In this document: piece after piece, positions 5,440 to 6,860 of the stretch
Layout of the letters: each line of letters opens with the position of its first letter
Numbering within the stretch: the first letter of the stretch is position 1
Assembly (NCBI GenBank): GCA_022837185.1
Contig: JALHJD010000166.1
Coordinates: forward strand, 1 to 6,860
DNA from: Desulfobacteraceae bacterium
GTDB lineage: Bacteria > Desulfobacterota > Desulfobulbia > Desulfobulbales > Desulfobulbaceae
Reading direction: 5' to 3'
DNA: 6,860 nt
Position numbers and translations under genes: made by a program
Notes under the pieces: generated by a model
The model's input: only the letters and a program-made list of their open reading frames with translations
What the model was told of the DNA's origin: nothing
Databases searched by the model: none

Positions 5440-6543
5440 GTGCCGGGACTGATTGATTCCACCCTGCGTGAAGGGGCGCAGACTCCGGGGGTGCAGTTCA
5501 CCCTGGCGCAGAAGATCGCCATTGCCGGGGCGGTGGCCGCGGTGGGCGTCGAAGAAATCGAGGTGGGCACCGCCACACCCCTGGACGACGATCTGAGGCC
5601 GCTCATGGGCGCGCTTCGCGAGATGCCGGAAAGGCCCCGCCTGTCGCTGTGGTGCCGCTGCCGTCCCGGGGACATCATCCACGCCGGGCGGCTGTGTCCC
5701 GATATCCTTTCGCTGTCCCTGCCGGCCTCGGAGCGGCATATCCGTGCGCGCCTCGGAAAAAGCCGGGACTGGGTGCTTGCCCGGCTCAGGGAATCGGTGG
5801 CGCTGGCCCGGGACGCGGGGATTGCCAGCCTGTCCCTGGGCCTGGAAGACGCCAGCCGGGCCGAGGCCGGGTTTCTGACCGAACTGATAGACGCCGCTGT
5901 TGCCCTGGGAGTTGAGCGGATCAGGCTGGCGGACACCGTCGGCATTCTGACTCCGGGCGGGACTGCCGAACTGCTCAGCAAGGTGGGCCGGCGCCATGGG
6001 GGGACGGCGTTCGGCTTTCACGGCCATAATGATTTCGGCATGGCCTCGGCCAACGCGGTCTCGGCCCTGGAGGCGGGAGCCGCCTGGGCCGATGTCACCG
6101 TCCTGGGGTTAGGTGAGCGGGCGGGGTGCGCAAGACTGGAGGAGGTGGCGGCCCTGCTGGTCCTGGTCCTCGGCGAAGAAAAATACCGCCTTGATCGCCT
6201 GCCGGCGCTTTGCACCCTGGTCGGCAAAGCGTCGGGGCGGGAAATCGCAGTCAATCATCCGGTGGTGGGCAGGGGGATATTTACCTGCGAGTCGGGTCTG
6301 CATGTGCACGGCCTGCTGGCCGACCCAGCCACCTATGAACCATTTGCCCCTGAACTTGTCAATTCCAGGCGGACAATTCTCCTGGGAGCCAAGAGCGGGA
6401 GCAGGGCGGTTGCCGGCTGTCTCGCCGATCTCGGACTACAGGTTTCTCCGGATGCCCTGCCGGGAGTTGTCCGCCATATCCGCGGCCTGGCGGCAAAAAT
6501 GGGCCGTCCCCTCGGCAATGCCGAGATCATTGATCTCGTTTGA
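5440..6543 (+). CDS. nifV: NifV, homocitrate synthase
   Basis: NifV condenses acetyl-CoA with 2-oxoglutarate to give (R)-homocitrate, the organic ligand of FeMo-co. From the GTG at 5440 it is 367 aa, near the family norm. IDSTLREGAQTPGV (residues 5-18) is the catalytic signature of the isopropylmalate/homocitrate synthase family, with the catalytic Arg at 10 and a metal-binding Asp at 6. GFHGHNDFGMASAN (192-205) gives the metal-binding HxH. GLGERAGCARLEE follows at 223-235, with Cys where Asn is usual. ESGLHVHG (284-291) marks the C-terminal domain. The start is uncertain: an in-frame ATG at 5350 would give 397 aa, but the intervening codons look non-coding and a small ORF occupies them in another frame. 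A G-rich run (5431-5438) abuts the GTG. It is the last gene of the operon. The family could include related acyl synthases; the nif context makes homocitrate synthase clear. Confidence 0.93.
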   Translation: MPGLIDSTLREGAQTPGVQFTLAQKIAIAGAVAAVGVEEIEVGTATPLDDDLRPLMGALREMPERPRLSLWCRCRPGDIIHAGRLCPDILSLSLPASERHIRARLGKSRDWVLARLRESVALARDAGIASLSLGLEDASRAEAGFLTELIDAAVALGVERIRLADTVGILTPGGTAELLSKVGRRHGGTAFGFHGHNDFGMASANAVSALEAGAAWADVTVLGLGERAGCARLEEVAALLVLVLGEEKYRLDRLPALCTLVGKASGREIAVNHPVVGRGIFTCESGLHVHGLLADPATYEPFAPELVNSRRTILLGAKSGSRAVAGCLADLGLQVSPDALPGVVRHIRGLAAKMGRPLGNAEIIDLV

Positions 6544-6545
6544 AT

Positions 6546-6560
6546 GCGGGGCGGTCCCGC
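6546..6560 (+). terminator. Short GC hairpin after nifV, possible terminator
   Basis: GCGGG-GCGGT-CCCGC forms a 5-bp GC stem three bases after the nifV stop, in the 49-base gap between two convergent genes. No U-tract follows on either strand, so intrinsic termination is doubtful. The position, between convergent transcription units, is the main argument. Confidence 0.25.
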
Positions 6561-6592
6561 AAAGGGTTCTTGCCGTGAAAGAGCAGGCGGAA

Positions 6593-6860
6593 TCAGGTGA
6601 AGAAGAAATAGCAGATGAGAATTGCGGCGGTGATGCCGGCGCCATCGGCAATCAGGCCGCAGGTTATGGCGTGGCGGGACTTCCTGATGCCCACGGAGCC
6701 GAAGTAGAGGGCCAGGACGTAAAAGGTGGTTTCGGTGCTGCCCTGCATGACCGCCGCCATTTTTGAAACAAGGGCGTCCGGGCCGTAGGTCTTGATCGTT
6801 TCGATCATCACCCCCCGGGCGCCGCTGCCGCTCAGGGGCTTCATCAATCCTGTGGGCAGG
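6593..6860 (-). CDS. SpmB-like spore maturation/nucleoside recognition (Gate) domain membrane protein, partial (C-terminal part)
   Basis: The frame is open to the right edge, so only the last 89 or so residues are present; in-frame codons beyond the apparent start at 6847 continue as LPTG before LMKPLSGSGARG. The motifs KPLSGSGARGVM, MQGSTETTFYVLALYFGSVG and GLIADGAGITAAI match the C-terminus of Bacillus SpmB. Two hydrophobic segments are visible, the last ending at the C-terminus, which fits a polytopic membrane protein. SpmB acts with SpmA in spore core dehydration in Bacillus. Homologues, sometimes SpmA-SpmB fusions, are common in non-sporulating bacteria, where their role is unclear. It is convergent with nifV and has no evident link to nitrogen fixation. 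Confidence 0.88.
   Translation of the reverse strand, partial: LPTGLMKPLSGSGARGVMIETIKTYGPDALVSKMAAVMQGSTETTFYVLALYFGSVGIRKSRHAITCGLIADGAGITAAILICYFFFT

Noticed and set aside
1..6860. CRISPR array, tRNA, rRNA or insertion sequence
   Set aside because: No regularly spaced repeats, no cloverleaf-like sequence, no rRNA-like stretch and no transposase or terminal inverted repeats were seen.

Overview
The window carries a nitrogen-fixation (nif) cofactor-assembly operon in a GC-rich bacterium. By eye, the nif genes are about 65-70% GC. The gene content, the NifB with a fused NifX-like tail and the adjacent SpmB-type gene fit a deltaproteobacterium of the Desulfuromonadales/Geobacter type. That assignment is an inference from gene content and protein style; no rRNA or other taxonomic marker is present.

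Layout. At the left edge, on the minus strand, a near-perfect Shine-Dalgarno sequence points to a gene starting just outside the window. Upstream of it, also on the minus strand, is a 271-295 aa iron-sulfur protein with two C-terminal ferredoxin-type [4Fe-4S] motifs and an unusual Cys-rich N-terminal part. A divergent control region of about 275 bp follows (885-1160, taking the preferred ATG start of the ferredoxin gene). It holds a sigma70-type promoter facing left, repeated TGTCGCG boxes, a perfect IHF consensus site and a perfect sigma54 -24/-12 promoter facing right. Then comes nifE-nifN-nifB-(small ORF)-nifV on the plus strand, ending at 6543. At the right edge, convergent on the minus strand, is the C-terminal part of a spore maturation protein B (SpmB)-like membrane protein.

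How the genes work together. NifB (a radical SAM enzyme) builds the 8Fe-9S-C precursor. The NifE/NifN scaffold receives it and, together with NifH, matures it to FeMo-co using Mo and the homocitrate made by NifV. The window therefore encodes the NifB step, the NifEN scaffold and the NifV organic ligand in one transcription unit. The nitrogenase structural genes nifHDK are not here. The sigma54 promoter with upstream activator-like boxes and an IHF site indicates nitrogen-regulated expression through an enhancer-binding protein.

The least explained items are three. First, a 32-codon ORF lies between nifB and nifV and has the codon signature of real coding sequence. Second, the TGTCGCG boxes abut the -35 element of the divergent ferredoxin promoter, so one regulator might control both directions. 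Third, a hexamer tandem repeat lies in the nifN-nifB gap.
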